Notes: generated by a model not told the origin, from the sequence alone. 10,071 bases of DNA from Geosiphon pyriformis (GCA_016748015.1 JAAOMT010000541.1:1-10071); one strand, 5' to 3'; positions 1 through 8,132 are shown, counted from the first letter of the stretch. Numbers and translations are program-made.

Positions 1-28
1 CCCCCCCCCACCCCCCCACCTGGGGATA
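1..28. other. C-rich tract and right arm of the junction inverted repeat
   Basis: The window opens inside the C9-A-C7-A-CC tract (1-20), followed by TGGGGATA (21-28). These match 8449-8476. The left arm TATCCCCA lies outside the window here but is present in the other copy. Confidence 0.85.
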
Positions 29-600
29 AAGGGCTAAATGGCTAGATGGGATCTATAAGGGACCATGATGCTCTATGGTTAAATAGTCCTGGTATGGGTT
101 TGATGTGTGACCATTTTTATCTAATAGGGACTTGGGTGATAGATTTTACCTATTGGGCAGATGGTGATCCCTTTTGGCTAGATGGGATCCCCAGGTTGAA
201 TCCCCTAGTTGGGATACACTATGTTGGATCCATTGGAGGCTAGATGGGGGGGATCCTCTGGCTCTATTGGGGATATATGAGATCCTTTGGATATACTGTA
301 TCCGCGGGGATCGTGGATCTATGGGATCCATTGGATCTATTATATCCATTAGGGACTAAATAGGGATATCTGAGAGACATGAGGCTCTCGTGCTCAATGG
401 CTAAATGGGACTATGAAATATCTGAGATCCTTTAGGGTTCAATCTGAGCTCTTATATCCTCTATTGAATATTTGGGTATATGGGATCCTTTTTCTCTAAT
501 AGGGCTATATAGGGTCCACTGGGCTAAATAGGTATCCTATTGGATCCATTTGGGTATATATGGATATATGAGATACACGGTTGTTTTGATCCTTTAGGGT
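29..600. repeat. Short-word mosaic A (G-rich, GATC-dense)
   Basis: This non-coding stretch is built from short recurring words of about 5-10 bases joined in irregular order, such as GGATCC, GGCTAAATGG, CTATGGG, ATTAGGG and GGGATATCTGAGA. There is no fixed period, so it is not a simple tandem repeat. By eye the plus strand has far more G than C. About 14 GATC sites lie in under 600 bp. Plus-strand stops (TAG, TAA, TGA) are part of the words, so frames stay short. Open frames up to 67 codons on either strand show no recognisable protein. The same texture returns at 2831-5206 and at 8477-9048. Confidence 0.85.
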
Positions 601-1405
601 CCTTGGATACTCAATGGCAGATGGTTGGGCATGGTACTCTGCTAGGCTCTCTTTGGTCCATGAGGGCTCAATCTGGGACTATGGAGCTAGATGGGATAGT
701 GTACTACCTCATGGTACTGTGGTATCCAACTACCCCCCTACTATATGGGACAATAGTTGGACCATTGTCCACTCTATGGTTATACCCTATGGGATATGGG
801 ACTATGGTATCCAACTATACCCTACTCTAGGGCTACTACCTGGTACTCTTACCTCATATGGGACTACCACGTGGACTACTGTCCCCTGGGTATGGGGGAC
901 TCCCACTATACACTACATAGGGGGGCAGATACACTACACTATGGGATGTATCCCCCCTCTATGTGCCATCACATATTGCAGGGGACTCATATAAGGGACT
1001 ATCCCTCTATGGGGGATCTTGGGGACTCCTACCTCATGGGACTAATACCCACTATGGCCATCTAAGATTGCATGGGGACTCATACCTCAGATGGTGGACT
1101 ATGGTGGACTACTGTACACAGGTACTCCCACACAGGGGGATGGGTACTATTGTACCCTGGAGAGGGTACTCATACCTCCTAGTGGGACTCTATCTGGGCG
1201 ACTCTGGGCTACTAAGACTACTAGACACGGGTCTGGGGCTATAGGTACTATTCTCCCTACCCCATGGGATATACACACCATGGGCATATGGGATAGGGTA
1301 CTCCTACCTCATGGGTATGGGACGATTTTGCTCAGATGGGACTCCTACCCTAGTGGACGTCGCCCAACATGGATGGGAGATATCCCTATGGTGGACTACT
1401 GTACA

Positions 1406-1727
1406 CAAGTGCCATATGCGAGGCCATTTGTGGATTAGATGACTCAATTAGTACTCTACCTATGGGCTACAGGGCTCATGGGTGACTCATGACTCCTAGT
1501 GGCCATCCAGATGGCTATGACTCTACACTGGATGGGGGACTACCCCTATGTTGGACTCTCTAGTGGTTCAAAACCAAAACCCAAACCCAAACCCAAACCC
1601 AAACCCAAACCTCATGGGACAATCTGGGCAATAAGGGACTATTATACAATAGGGGATAGTTGGACTCTACCCTTATTGGATGGTGGACTCTCTTGTCCAC
1701 AGGGATAGGGCTACAAGTGCCATATGC
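1406..1727 (+). repeat. 14-bp direct repeat pair within mosaic B
   Basis: CAAGTGCCATATGC occurs at 1406-1419 and again at 1714-1727, with the CCCAAA array between them. The word contains the palindrome CATATG. It is longer and less word-like than the surrounding mosaic, so the pair may mark a small duplicated segment or the flanks of the telomere-like insertion. Confidence 0.7.
1569..1611 (+). repeat. Telomere-like (CCCAAA)5 array
   Basis: Five perfect CCCAAA units (1580-1609) follow one CCAAAA unit (1574-1579) and a CAAAA start, and end in CC. It is the only strict tandem repeat in the unit. The complementary strand reads (TTTGGG)n, with five GGG runs separated by TTT, which is a canonical G-quadruplex pattern. 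Its C/A-only plus strand is opposite in character to the G-rich mosaic around it. TTTGGG is similar to, but not the same as, the common TTTAGGG and TTGGGG telomere units. Read as protein it gives (Lys-Pro)n, which I take to be incidental. Confidence 0.92.
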
Positions 1728-2830
1728 AGGGCCTATGGGCGATGGGCTATGGTTGGCTACTACACTAGAGGACTCACCCTCTCCCTACCTCAGATAGGGA
1801 CTCTTACCTCATATGGGACTCACTATAGGGGACTCATACCCTATTGGGGCATCTGGTATCCACTCTCCACTACTACATGGTGGACTATGGTATCCAACTA
1901 CCTCCTATGGGGCTAGAGGGCATAGGGTACTCATACACTATGGGGCTACAGGGCTCCCTACACTATGGGATATCCAACCTCATGGGCTATGGTGGTTACT
2001 ACTACCCTAGAGTGGTCTCTCGAGTCCACAGGTGGTATGGAGCATTGGGTACTATTACCTCCTAGTGGGATATGGGTATCCACTACTCTAGGGGACTCAT
2101 ACCTCATCTGGGCAATAGGGGACTCCTACCACTACCCTATGGGTATCCACTATGGTGGGATAGGGGACTCTGTGATGGATCCCCTCATGGGGAATAGGGG
2201 ACTCTTGTATCCACTCTATGAGGCTACTGTCCACTGGGTACTATTCTCTACTAGGGACTATTGTACACATGAATGGGGCTATGGGGCAGATCCCCTATGG
2301 GCTAGAGGACTCCTATCCATTCTACAATGGGTACTACCCAATACCTCATGGGACTATTACTATCCACTACCCTCTAGGTACTCTAGGGGACTCTACACTC
2401 TACCCACTGTTGCATATCCCTATACACTTACAAGGGGCATATGGGACTACTCTCCCGTGGGGACTGTGGTATCCAACTACACCATGGGTATCCAACCTCC
2501 TATGGGGCAATAGGGACTACTGTCCACATGTATACTATTACCCTCTGGGATGGATCCACTACCTCATAGCTCATATTGTGGGATAGTGGACGGGGATGGA
2601 TCCAACTACACTACCCCTTACTATACACTACACTCTGGTTGGTCATATCCACTACTCCTAGTGGGACTCCTGGCTTGTATGGCTCCTACCACTATGGTGG
2701 TTACTACCTCTGGATATACCTCTACAGGGGATAGTGGACTACTGTCCATATGGATGGGACTCTCCTACTCTACACTGGGATATGGGCTAGGGGACTATCT
2801 GAGATATGGGTACCTGGGTATATGGTAATA

Positions 2831-5206
2831 TAGGGATATATGGGATATCTGATCTACTATATGGTGGATGGATAGGGGATCCTTTTTATCCTTTGGGGGA
2901 TAGATGGTTGGGATAGATGGGGATCCATTAGGGCTATAAGGGCTAAATTGCTAGAGGTACCTTTGTGGACTACTCTATGGCACATGGATGGATCCCTGAG
3001 GAGTATACATTAGGGCTCGTGACTCAAGGGATAGATGGTAGAGATGGTAAAGGGCTATAAGGATCCATTGGGGACTCTTGTGCTATCTGGTATATTGGGT
3101 TACATTTTGTGGATCCTCTAGAGGTTATGAGGTACATTTGGCTAAATAGGGGATCCATTTGAGAGATGGTACTCTATGTGGCTAAAGGGCTCTATAGGGC
3201 TAAATGGGGGATCTACAGGCTATGAGGTTATATGGTATATAGGGCTCTATTGTTGGAGAGGTTTGGTAAATGGAGATACACTAGGGTTGGATCCCCTAGT
3301 ATCCTGGGCTATACTGGGTCTAAAGGGGATACTTGGGGGTCCACTGGGCTCAATGGGTTAGATGGGCTATTAGGAGGATCCTTTGGAGGCGATATATGGG
3401 GACTCTCAATGGGGGATCTCTAAGGGACCCTTTGGGGATCCCCTAGGTAAAGGGCTCTAGGGTTGAATAGGCGAGGGCTCTGGGGGAGAGAGTACATTTG
3501 GTTAGATGGTTGGATCCTCGGATATATGGGGCTATAGGGGGGATCTATGGGTACATTTAATCTATTAGGGACTATATAGGTTGGATGGTTCAATATGGAC
3601 TCTCTCTGAGGCTAGGTACTAGACAAGGGACTATCTGGGATCCAATGGTGACTCTACTAGGGATCTATTGTAGGTCATGGCTTAAGGGGTAGTTCAATGG
3701 GCTCTATAGGGCTCCGGGTATATGGGATATCTGGGATCTACTAGGATCATGGCTAAATGGTGATGGGATCTATTAGGGACCATTTGGTATATAAGCTCTA
3801 TAGGTAGAGGGGACCATGAGATCCCCTAGGGCTATGGATACTTTGGATCCTTTGGGGCTAAAGGGGCAGATGGGGGATCCTCGTATACTTTGGGTACCTT
3901 ATGGGATCCCTTAGGGACTCAATGGTGGATCCATTAGTATCCATGATGGGTACATTGGGGGCTATACTAGGGCTAGATGGGCGTAGTGTCCACTAGGGCT
4001 AAATTGCTCTATGGCTAAATGGGGATCCATGAGGATCCTCTGGGGATCCTTTGGGGGATGGATGGTACTATTAGGGACCATTAGTGACGAGGCTATGAGG
4101 GTCCATTTTGACTATGGGTCTATGGGTTGGTAAATTTGGATACTTTGGGATGGGTCTATGGGTTATATGGGCTAAGGGTTAGCTATGGGAGGTATCCATT
4201 AGGATTACTGGGACTCCATAGGGTCCATGGGTTAAATCATGGGCTATATGGCGTATGGATCCCTTTTGATACCCAGGATCCTCTATGGGCTAGATATGTT
4301 GGGATCTATGGGTACTTTGTGGAGAGATGGCTAGATGGGATCTCCTAGGTGGATTGCTATGAGGGTTAATCATGGCTAGATGGCTCGTATACTTTGGATC
4401 CTATGGGTGGGATCTCTGTTAGATGGATACTTTGGATACCTTAGGCTCTATAGGTAGTTGGATCCATTTGATCCTCTGGGTCCTGAGGCTATAGGCGATG
4501 GTGCTCTCTGGTGGATATATGGTACTATTTGGATCCATTTGTGTGGATACTTTGTATACTATGGACCCTATAGGGGTTAGAGGGATGGAGGTATAGATGG
4601 TTAAATAGTGGATGGGATATCTGAGAGATATGGGATATCTGGGATGGATGGGTGGATCCTCTATGAGTATCCTTTAGGGGATGGATGGCTCAATAGGGGT
4701 AGGATATAGGGCTACTAGTGCTAAATGGGCTACAGGTCCTCTCTGGGATAGAGGGTGGCTATGGTGGATCCTATATGATCCTTTGGGTATCTGAGATCCT
4801 CTAGGGATATAGGGGTTGGATGGTATACCCTAGGATCCTTGGGATCTACTGGAGGTTTTAGTAGAGATTGAATAGATGGTTAGATAGGGATCTACTGGAT
4901 GATACTCTGGATCTATTAAGGACCATGAGTACTAGGTGGGTATATGGGGATCCTGGATAGACTGGGCTATAGGGTGGGATCTATTGGATCCATTGGACCC
5001 CTGGGGACCTTGGGCTATGGGATACTTTGGGGACTCTATAGGGTTTGGATATGAGGAGAGGGGTTAGATGGGGATCTATGGTTGGAGAGAGGGTTGGTAC
5101 CTACTAGGGCTAAATGGCTAAATGGACTCGGAGGTTGCTCTTTCGGCTACATGGGCTATATGGCTCAGATTGGCTAAATTGGTTACACTTGTGCTCTTTG
5201 GCTATA
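2831..5206. repeat. Short-word mosaic C (G-rich, GATC-dense)
   Basis: The texture of mosaic A resumes with GGATCC, TTTGGATCC, GGGCTAAATGG, GGGATCTATTAGGG, GATGGATGG and GGATATCTGAGA, again in irregular order. G clearly exceeds C on the plus strand and CpG is scarce. No frame exceeds about 75 codons and none resembles a known protein. Words continue to about 5206, where the C-rich junction begins abruptly. The string GGGCTAAATGGCTA is present near both ends of the repetitive part (31-44 and 5107-5120), but its components are common words, so this may be coincidence. I see no gene, RNA or mobile element signature in these 2.4 kb. Confidence 0.85.
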
Positions 5207-5253
5207 CCACCCACCCCACCTTGGGCCAAGGGGCCGGAGGCCACCCACCCCCC
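5207..5253. other. Left junction element of the unique block
   Basis: This C-rich tract (CCACCCACCCCACC, 5207-5220) is followed by TTGGGCC (5221-5227), then AAGGGGCCGGAGG and a second C-rich tract (5241-5253) that starts with the same CCACCCACCC. The core CCTTGG-G-CCAAGG (5219-5231) is a perfect inverted repeat with a one-base centre, and GGCC-GGA-GGCC (5232-5242) follows it. The word mosaic stops at its left edge and ordinary sequence starts at its right edge. The same order (C-rich tract, TTGGGCC, C-rich tract) is found in the same orientation at 8402-8468, so this looks like one boundary of a cassette. Function is inferred. Confidence 0.7.
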
Positions 5254-5270
5254 TAGTGAATACGTTTTTA

Positions 5271-5292
5271 AACACCCGGGGACTGGGGTGTT
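5271..5292. other. Hairpin, 7-bp stem, 8-base loop
   Basis: AACACCC (5271-5277) pairs perfectly with GGGTGTT (5286-5292) around GGGGACTG. It lies about 20 bases inside the left junction, preceded by a T5 run. It may be part of the boundary or an RNA end; no function is shown. Confidence 0.6.
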
Positions 5293-5361
5293 GGTTATGG
5301 CCCTTATAGGGTAACTCATTTTGTACCCATGGCTCAGTAGTCCTAATGATTGGACAGGTTC

Positions 5362-5376
5362 TGGGTTTACAACCCA
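5362..5376. other. Hairpin, 6-bp stem, 3-base loop
   Basis: TGGGTT (5362-5367) and AACCCA (5371-5376) are perfect reverse complements around TAC. It is the second tight hairpin within 100 bases of the left junction. No U-tract follows, so a bacterial-type terminator is not supported. Confidence 0.5.
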
Positions 5377-5411
5377 ACCGGTACGGCTAAAGCCCTAAGT
5401 AGGTAACTTTC

Positions 5412-5582
5412 ATGGCACATAAAATAGTCAATCTAATGAAATGTATGAAGGAGCTTTTTGATTTCTTACTTGATGATCTGATTACTTGATGGTCAGGTTG
5501 GACGTGGCTCCCCTCCGTAGGTGAGGGGCCTCACTCCGCCCCCCGTTCAAGTGCTTTCAGGGCCGTAGTGCCCAAAAATTAG
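5412..5582 (+). CDS. Speculative 56-residue ORF, only if TGA encodes Trp
   Basis: From the ATG at 5412 the standard code gives 25 residues ending at TGA 5487-5489. If TGA is read as tryptophan, as in kinetoplastid, diplonemid and many other mitochondria, the frame continues to TAG at 5580-5582 for 56 residues. A TAG lies upstream in frame. The first 25 residues are compositionally protein-like, with a mixed charged and hydrophobic stretch (KELFDFLLDDLI). The second half overlaps the GC-rich hairpin at 5510-5534 and reads less convincingly. No family is recognised and the length is within chance. It is listed only because the first open segment of the unique block lies here. Confidence 0.1.
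5510..5534. other. GC-rich overlapping dyads
   Basis: CCCCTC (5510-5515) pairs with GAGGGG (5523-5528) with a 7-base loop. Alternatively GTGAGG (5521-5526) pairs with CCTCAC (5529-5534). The two pairings share bases and exclude each other, so a transcript could switch between them. A C6 run follows at 5539-5544. Confidence 0.5.
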
Positions 5583-5661
5583 TCATAGCCAAATGGATGT
5601 ATTGATAACTTGATCAATCTTGTATGAGTTGTTTGGGTCGGTACTCCCAACCTCCCGTTGA

Positions 5662-5671
5662 CCCCCCCCCC
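5662..5671 (+). repeat. C10 homopolymer
   Basis: Ten C in a row inside the unique block. Its length may be inexact because homopolymers are error-prone in sequencing. See the finding on strand-biased C runs. Confidence 0.85.
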
Positions 5672-6120
5672 TTTTGTCGCAGCCTTGGTTAATGTGGCTC
5701 GATTAAGATTCCCTCTATAGGTTGATCTCACTAGGGCAAAACCAGTACAAGGGAGATTCAGACGGATCCACATTAAAACCGGTCCTCCTTGATAGGTACC
5801 AGGCCCCCTTCAGTTCAGAATAGAGATATTTAGGCTACAGGTAGTTGATTATGACATGTGGTCCATGACGGACATGAGGGCTGGCAAAAGACTACTTTCA
5901 CAGGACTCTTTCAAGTTCTAATTACTTGTTGTAGTAGTTGAATGGTGTTTAAGTGGCTCTATAGTAGTCTGTAAGGATAATCGCCCTTCTCTTTGAAATG
6001 TATAGTTAGGTAAGAGTATTATAGACCTAATCTTGCGGGGGAGTGGGATATACAAAGGGTAAATACCATGACATCTTACTCTAGGTACACATGGTCCTAG
6101 ATTGGGACTAATGATTAACC

Positions 6121-6160
6121 AGTCGTATTATTAGGCCCTGTGGAGTCCACTGATACGACT
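6121..6160. ncRNA. Candidate structured element: 10-bp stem with 20-base loop
   Basis: AGTCGTATTA (6121-6130) pairs with TGATACGACT (6151-6160) over ten positions, nine Watson-Crick and one G-T. The 20-base loop contains the perfect dyad GTGGA-G-TCCAC (6140-6150). It is the longest stem with a short loop that I found in the unique block and the best candidate for a structured RNA or a protein-binding dyad. No known RNA family is recognised and transcription is not shown. Because stem and loop are nearly symmetric, the strand cannot be set. Confidence 0.35.
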
Positions 6161-6267
6161 CTCCCTTAACTCCAGTAATTGGGGAGCAGGTGGTACCTTA
6201 CTTTGACATGTACCGGGGGCGTTGTAGAGCAGGGCTCCGTCCAGGACTAAGATGCCCACAGAGCTAA

Positions 6268-6279
6268 GGGTTCTAACCC
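6268..6279. other. Short palindrome GGGTT-CT-AACCC
   Basis: Perfect 5-bp arms around two bases. It superficially recalls a tRNA T-arm, but there is no room for a 7-base loop and no acceptor or anticodon stem fits around it. Confidence 0.4.
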
Positions 6280-6336
6280 GAACGCCGGTATATCATTGGG
6301 GACCCCTTTGTCAACAACCCCATAGGGCTGACATCA

Positions 6337-6361
6337 CCCCCCCCCCTCGGTAGATCGGGGG
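6337..6361. other. C10 run with a facing G5 run
   Basis: C10 (6337-6346) is followed after ten bases by GGGGG (6357-6361), allowing a 5-bp or slightly longer slipping C-G stem. This is the only one of the long C runs in the block with a nearby G partner. Confidence 0.55.
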
Positions 6362-6652
6362 TCCATAGACATTGTAGGATGGGATCATACCGGTAACTGA
6401 TTGCTCAGTGGACAAAGTAAGGAATCTAACTTGGATGGGTGATGCAGGAGTAATGCATTAGGGATTTCCATCTTCCAAAAGCGCTTATACAGGTTAGAGC
6501 TCCCACCTTGGGATACGTACTCTCCACCCAACTTCAATCTATGTGATTCCAATCGGATGGAGGTCCCTCATGGAGGTATCCAAAGCCATTATGGAGTAAT
6601 CTAGATTCAGTGTGTATTTATCCACCCATTGGGTATACCTGATTTACTAGCA

Positions 6653-6677
6653 CCCTATATTTGGGTATCCGATAGGG
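6653..6677. other. Hairpin, 6-bp stem, 13-base loop
   Basis: CCCTAT (6653-6658) and ATAGGG (6672-6677) are perfect reverse complements. The loop contains TTTGGGTATCC, which resembles mosaic words. Weak by itself. Confidence 0.35.
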
Positions 6678-7535
6678 CCGGGATGACCACTCCCCGTTGG
6701 ACCAATCACACCCATATCCTCCTGTTTTAAACACTCCAGCCGCGCATACAAGGTCTCGAATCCCTTTGAATTTAGGTTAAATTCCGATCTTGGGTACTTG
6801 GGCAAAGTTACTGTAAATTAAGGCATACCATTGCATGCTCTTTTAGTAGTGTTACGCCCATATGAGGTAGCCTAGTGGTAGTAATCTTAGATGGCAATCG
6901 TGATTATCCTGTTATAAGATCAAACATGTACACCTATACAGGTTAGTATGTATAAGAGGGACTGGTTACCTTTGCTCCAACCGTGATCGTGATTTTTGTC
7001 CAGTGGTCACTCCTGTTAACTTATATGGTACAATTAGGGGACCACCGAGGCAGTTCAATTAAATGATGATCAGTCATAGTCATTGTCAATATGCACCTGA
7101 TCAGGGGGTTAAGCACGGGGACCGGGGGTCTGAAGGAATAATATGTAGATAAGTACTTACTCTCCCAGCACTGACCGAAATTCCTGCCTCCAACATTCTA
7201 TTCTCCCATAGAAGAAGTGTCCTCCGGCTAAAGTGCAAATTCGAGAGCTTCCTCTATGGAGAAAGGGACCCTACGGTCGAGGCTCCAATCTCATACCTAG
7301 TACAAGCGATGATATTGGAGGGCCCTCCCTCGTGAACGCGGTTTTAAGGGGTCCCATTTACATAAGAATCTACGAGCCTGAAGCTAGTATTCCTCAGATA
7401 TAGCCTTCTCAACGTTGCCGCTGAGTGAGAATACTGAGTTCTACAGGGTCCAAAATTTATAGGGATTCCAATATCCCGTCCCCCCTGCCAGTAGCGTGTT
7501 GGATGAGTTTGTGTAAAATACTACTGATAAGTTAT

Positions 7536-7549
7536 CCCCCCCCCCCCCC
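7536..7549 (+). repeat. C14 homopolymer
   Basis: Fourteen C in a row, the longest homopolymer in the unit, between an in-frame TAA (7528-7530) and the 77-residue ORF that starts at 7576. A tract of this length is a likely length-variation and sequencing-error hotspot, and could shift any reading frame crossing it. Confidence 0.85.
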
Positions 7550-7575
7550 GCCTTAGTTCCTCTACAACCGACTCT

Positions 7576-7809
7576 ATGCTCAGCCACAGTGGTATATACA
7601 GATACTTTACCTACTGTCAACTGCGGCAGTGTCTAAATATCTCGACATCCTTCTCTAAACTAACTCGATTCTATTTGAGATATGAGGACTATCTATATAG
7701 GAAGGTTATGAATGTAACGGTCTTCTTAGTAAGAAGATATATGGCAGCCTTGGTTACCTCCTTAGAGAGCACTTTTAACTGTTGTTGTAATAGTACAGCA
7801 TCCAAGTAG
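7576..7809 (+). CDS. Hypothetical 77-residue ORF, unsupported
   Basis: This is the longest standard-code frame in the unique block, from ATG 7576 to a TAG at 7807-7809. The frame stays open upstream through the C14 run to TAA at 7528-7530. The predicted peptide is basic, tyrosine- and cysteine-containing (a CCC near the C terminus), with a short hydrophobic patch around residues 46-60 (MNVTVFL, then MAALV). There is no signal peptide or clear membrane helix, no known domain, and no ribosome binding site pattern before the start. Two perfect inverted repeats lie inside it (7637-7683 and 7721-7737), which suits a structured element as well as a gene. A frame this long is expected by chance in 3 kb of such composition. 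Confidence 0.12.
   Translation: MLSHSGIYRYFTYCQLRQCLNISTSFSKLTRFYLRYEDYLYRKVMNVTVFLVRRYMAALVTSLESTFNCCCNSTASK
7637..7683. other. 7-bp inverted repeat with 33-base spacer
   Basis: ATATCTC (7637-7643) and GAGATAT (7677-7683) are perfect reverse complements, extendable inward by a G-T and an A-T pair. It is followed 38 bases on by another hairpin. Confidence 0.4.
7721..7737. other. Perfect tight hairpin, 7-bp stem, 3-base loop
   Basis: TCTTCTT (7721-7727), loop AGT, AAGAAGA (7731-7737), plus a flanking G-T pair. The stem strands are pure pyrimidine and pure purine. A diverged second occurrence of the flanking word GTAACSGTCTTCT lies at 7874-7886 but lacks the hairpin. Confidence 0.6.
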
Positions 7810-7834
7810 CTAGTCTATATCGGCTATCCTCTAC

Positions 7835-7851
7835 TAGCCCCAATTGGGCTA
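7835..7851. other. Perfect hairpin, 6-bp stem, 5-base loop
   Basis: TAGCCC (7835-7840), loop CAATT, GGGCTA (7846-7851). It lies between the 77-residue ORF and the next short frame. No T-run follows, so a terminator is not supported. Confidence 0.5.
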
Positions 7852-7864
7852 TCAGGGGGAAGCA

Positions 7865-7966
7865 ATGCTTGAAGTAACCGTCTTCTCGTACTTTATATGT
7901 ATCTCATACGGTTTACAGATAAACGCTTGGCTAACCTTATGATCAAGGCTCTGAATAATAGAATAG
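7865..7966 (+). CDS. Speculative 33-residue hydrophobic frame with TGA codons
   Basis: From ATG 7865 the standard code gives 25 residues with a hydrophobic core (VTVFSYFICISY) before a TGA. If TGA is Trp, two TGA codons are read through and the frame ends at TAG 7964-7966, giving 33 residues. Upstream the frame is open back to a TAG at 7835-7837. A short membrane-like fragment would suit a fragmented mitochondrial gene, but the length is far too small to exclude chance and no family is recognised. Confidence 0.08.
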
Positions 7967-8066
7967 TACCCACTCATATGGGTGGGACTTAGTTAACACG
8001 CTATAGCTTTTTAATAGCTCTTGGACCCCCCCTCTTTGATCCTACGCCATGCTTCGCTGCTAGACC

Positions 8067-8080
8067 CTGTACATTTACAG
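8067..8080. other. Small hairpin CTGTA-CATT-TACAG
   Basis: Perfect 5-bp stem and tetraloop. It is one of several tight hairpins in the last 700 bases of the block, and individually could be chance. Confidence 0.35.
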
Positions 8081-8132
8081 AGGCTGCAAAGCCACATGGA
8101 ATATTGAGGTAGCCGGAGAACTCCACATCCCC

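Larger units (their letters stand above)
1..1623 (+). repeat. Terminal direct repeat, copy 1 (1,623 bp)
   Basis: This segment recurs at 8449-10071 with a constant offset of 8,448. All landmarks I compared coincide: the C-rich start, every open frame, the number of CCCAAA units and the final bases. Because 8448 is also a C of the same tract, the true redundancy may begin before this window. Confidence 0.97.
721..2479 (+). repeat. Dispersed 12-mer GGTATCCAACTA, four exact copies
   Basis: Exact copies lie at 721-732, 806-817, 1889-1900 and 2468-2479. Shortened variants (TATCCAAC, ATCCAACTA) occur near 1970, 2485 and 2606. The spacing is irregular (85, 1083 and 579 bases between starts). It is one of the most conserved words of mosaic B and shows that the mosaic has a defined vocabulary rather than random low complexity. 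Confidence 0.85.
601..2830. repeat. Short-word mosaic B (TAC/CTA/CTC words, GATC-poor)
   Basis: The vocabulary changes here. Dominant words are GGACTAC, CTCATGGGACT, GGGTACTC, CACTATGGG, TACCCTA and GGTATCCAACTA. C and G are more balanced than in mosaics A and C. GATC occurs once between about 592 and 2175 (at 1015-1018) and then becomes more frequent toward 2830, so the right edge grades into mosaic C. Plus-strand frames are unusually open, the longest being 182 codons at 1965-2513. However, all three plus frames are open together around 1965-2010, and the translations are reshuffled words (GDSYL, YGTMVSNY). This fits stop-poor words rather than genes. The minus strand is rich in TAG because the plus strand is rich in CTA. 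Confidence 0.85.

Noticed and set aside
146-349. 67-codon minus-strand frame in mosaic A, also at 8594-8797
   Set aside because: It is made from reverse-complemented GGATCC/ATCCAT words, with no recognisable protein features. The second occurrence is only the terminal redundancy.
1965-2513. 182-codon open frame, longest in the window, and the neighbouring frames of 60-126 codons in mosaic B
   Set aside because: All three plus frames are open together in this region, the peptides are reshuffled word translations with no domain, and the openness follows from stop-poor words. Codon-level constraint cannot be claimed.
4805-4830. Resemblance of GGGGTTGGATGGTATA (near 4811) to the kinetoplast minicircle origin motif GGGGTTGGTGTA
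   Set aside because: The match needs an insertion and a mismatch, and the words GGTTGGATGG are common in the mosaic, so it has no weight.
29-5206. CRISPR array or VNTR interpretation of the word mosaic
   Set aside because: There is no constant repeat with regular spacers. Words are short, degenerate and irregularly ordered.
5110-5377. Overlapping frames of 64-69 codons on both strands across the left junction
   Set aside because: They cross from word mosaic into the C-rich junction and the unique block, and they overlap each other on opposite strands. Proline and glycine richness comes from the CCACCC tract.
5579-5773. 64-codon minus-strand frame
   Set aside because: Its length is within chance for the block. 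It includes a Gly-Gly-Gly run from the C10 homopolymer and resembles no family I know.
6752-6772. T-arm-like string TCTCGAATC with AAGG/CCTT flanks
   Set aside because: The stem is only 4 bp with the wrong loop length, and no matching acceptor stem lies at the expected distance upstream.
6861-6920. tRNA-like D-arm string (TAGCCTAGTGGTAG) near 6868-6881
   Set aside because: It resembles an A-box, but no D-stem partner, anticodon stem or T-arm with a TTCRA loop fits downstream, and no 7-bp acceptor stem can be drawn.
6486-6946. 12-bp direct repeat TATACAGGTTAG (6486-6497 and 6935-6946)
   Set aside because: One such match is not far from chance in 3 kb, and no wider similarity surrounds the two copies.
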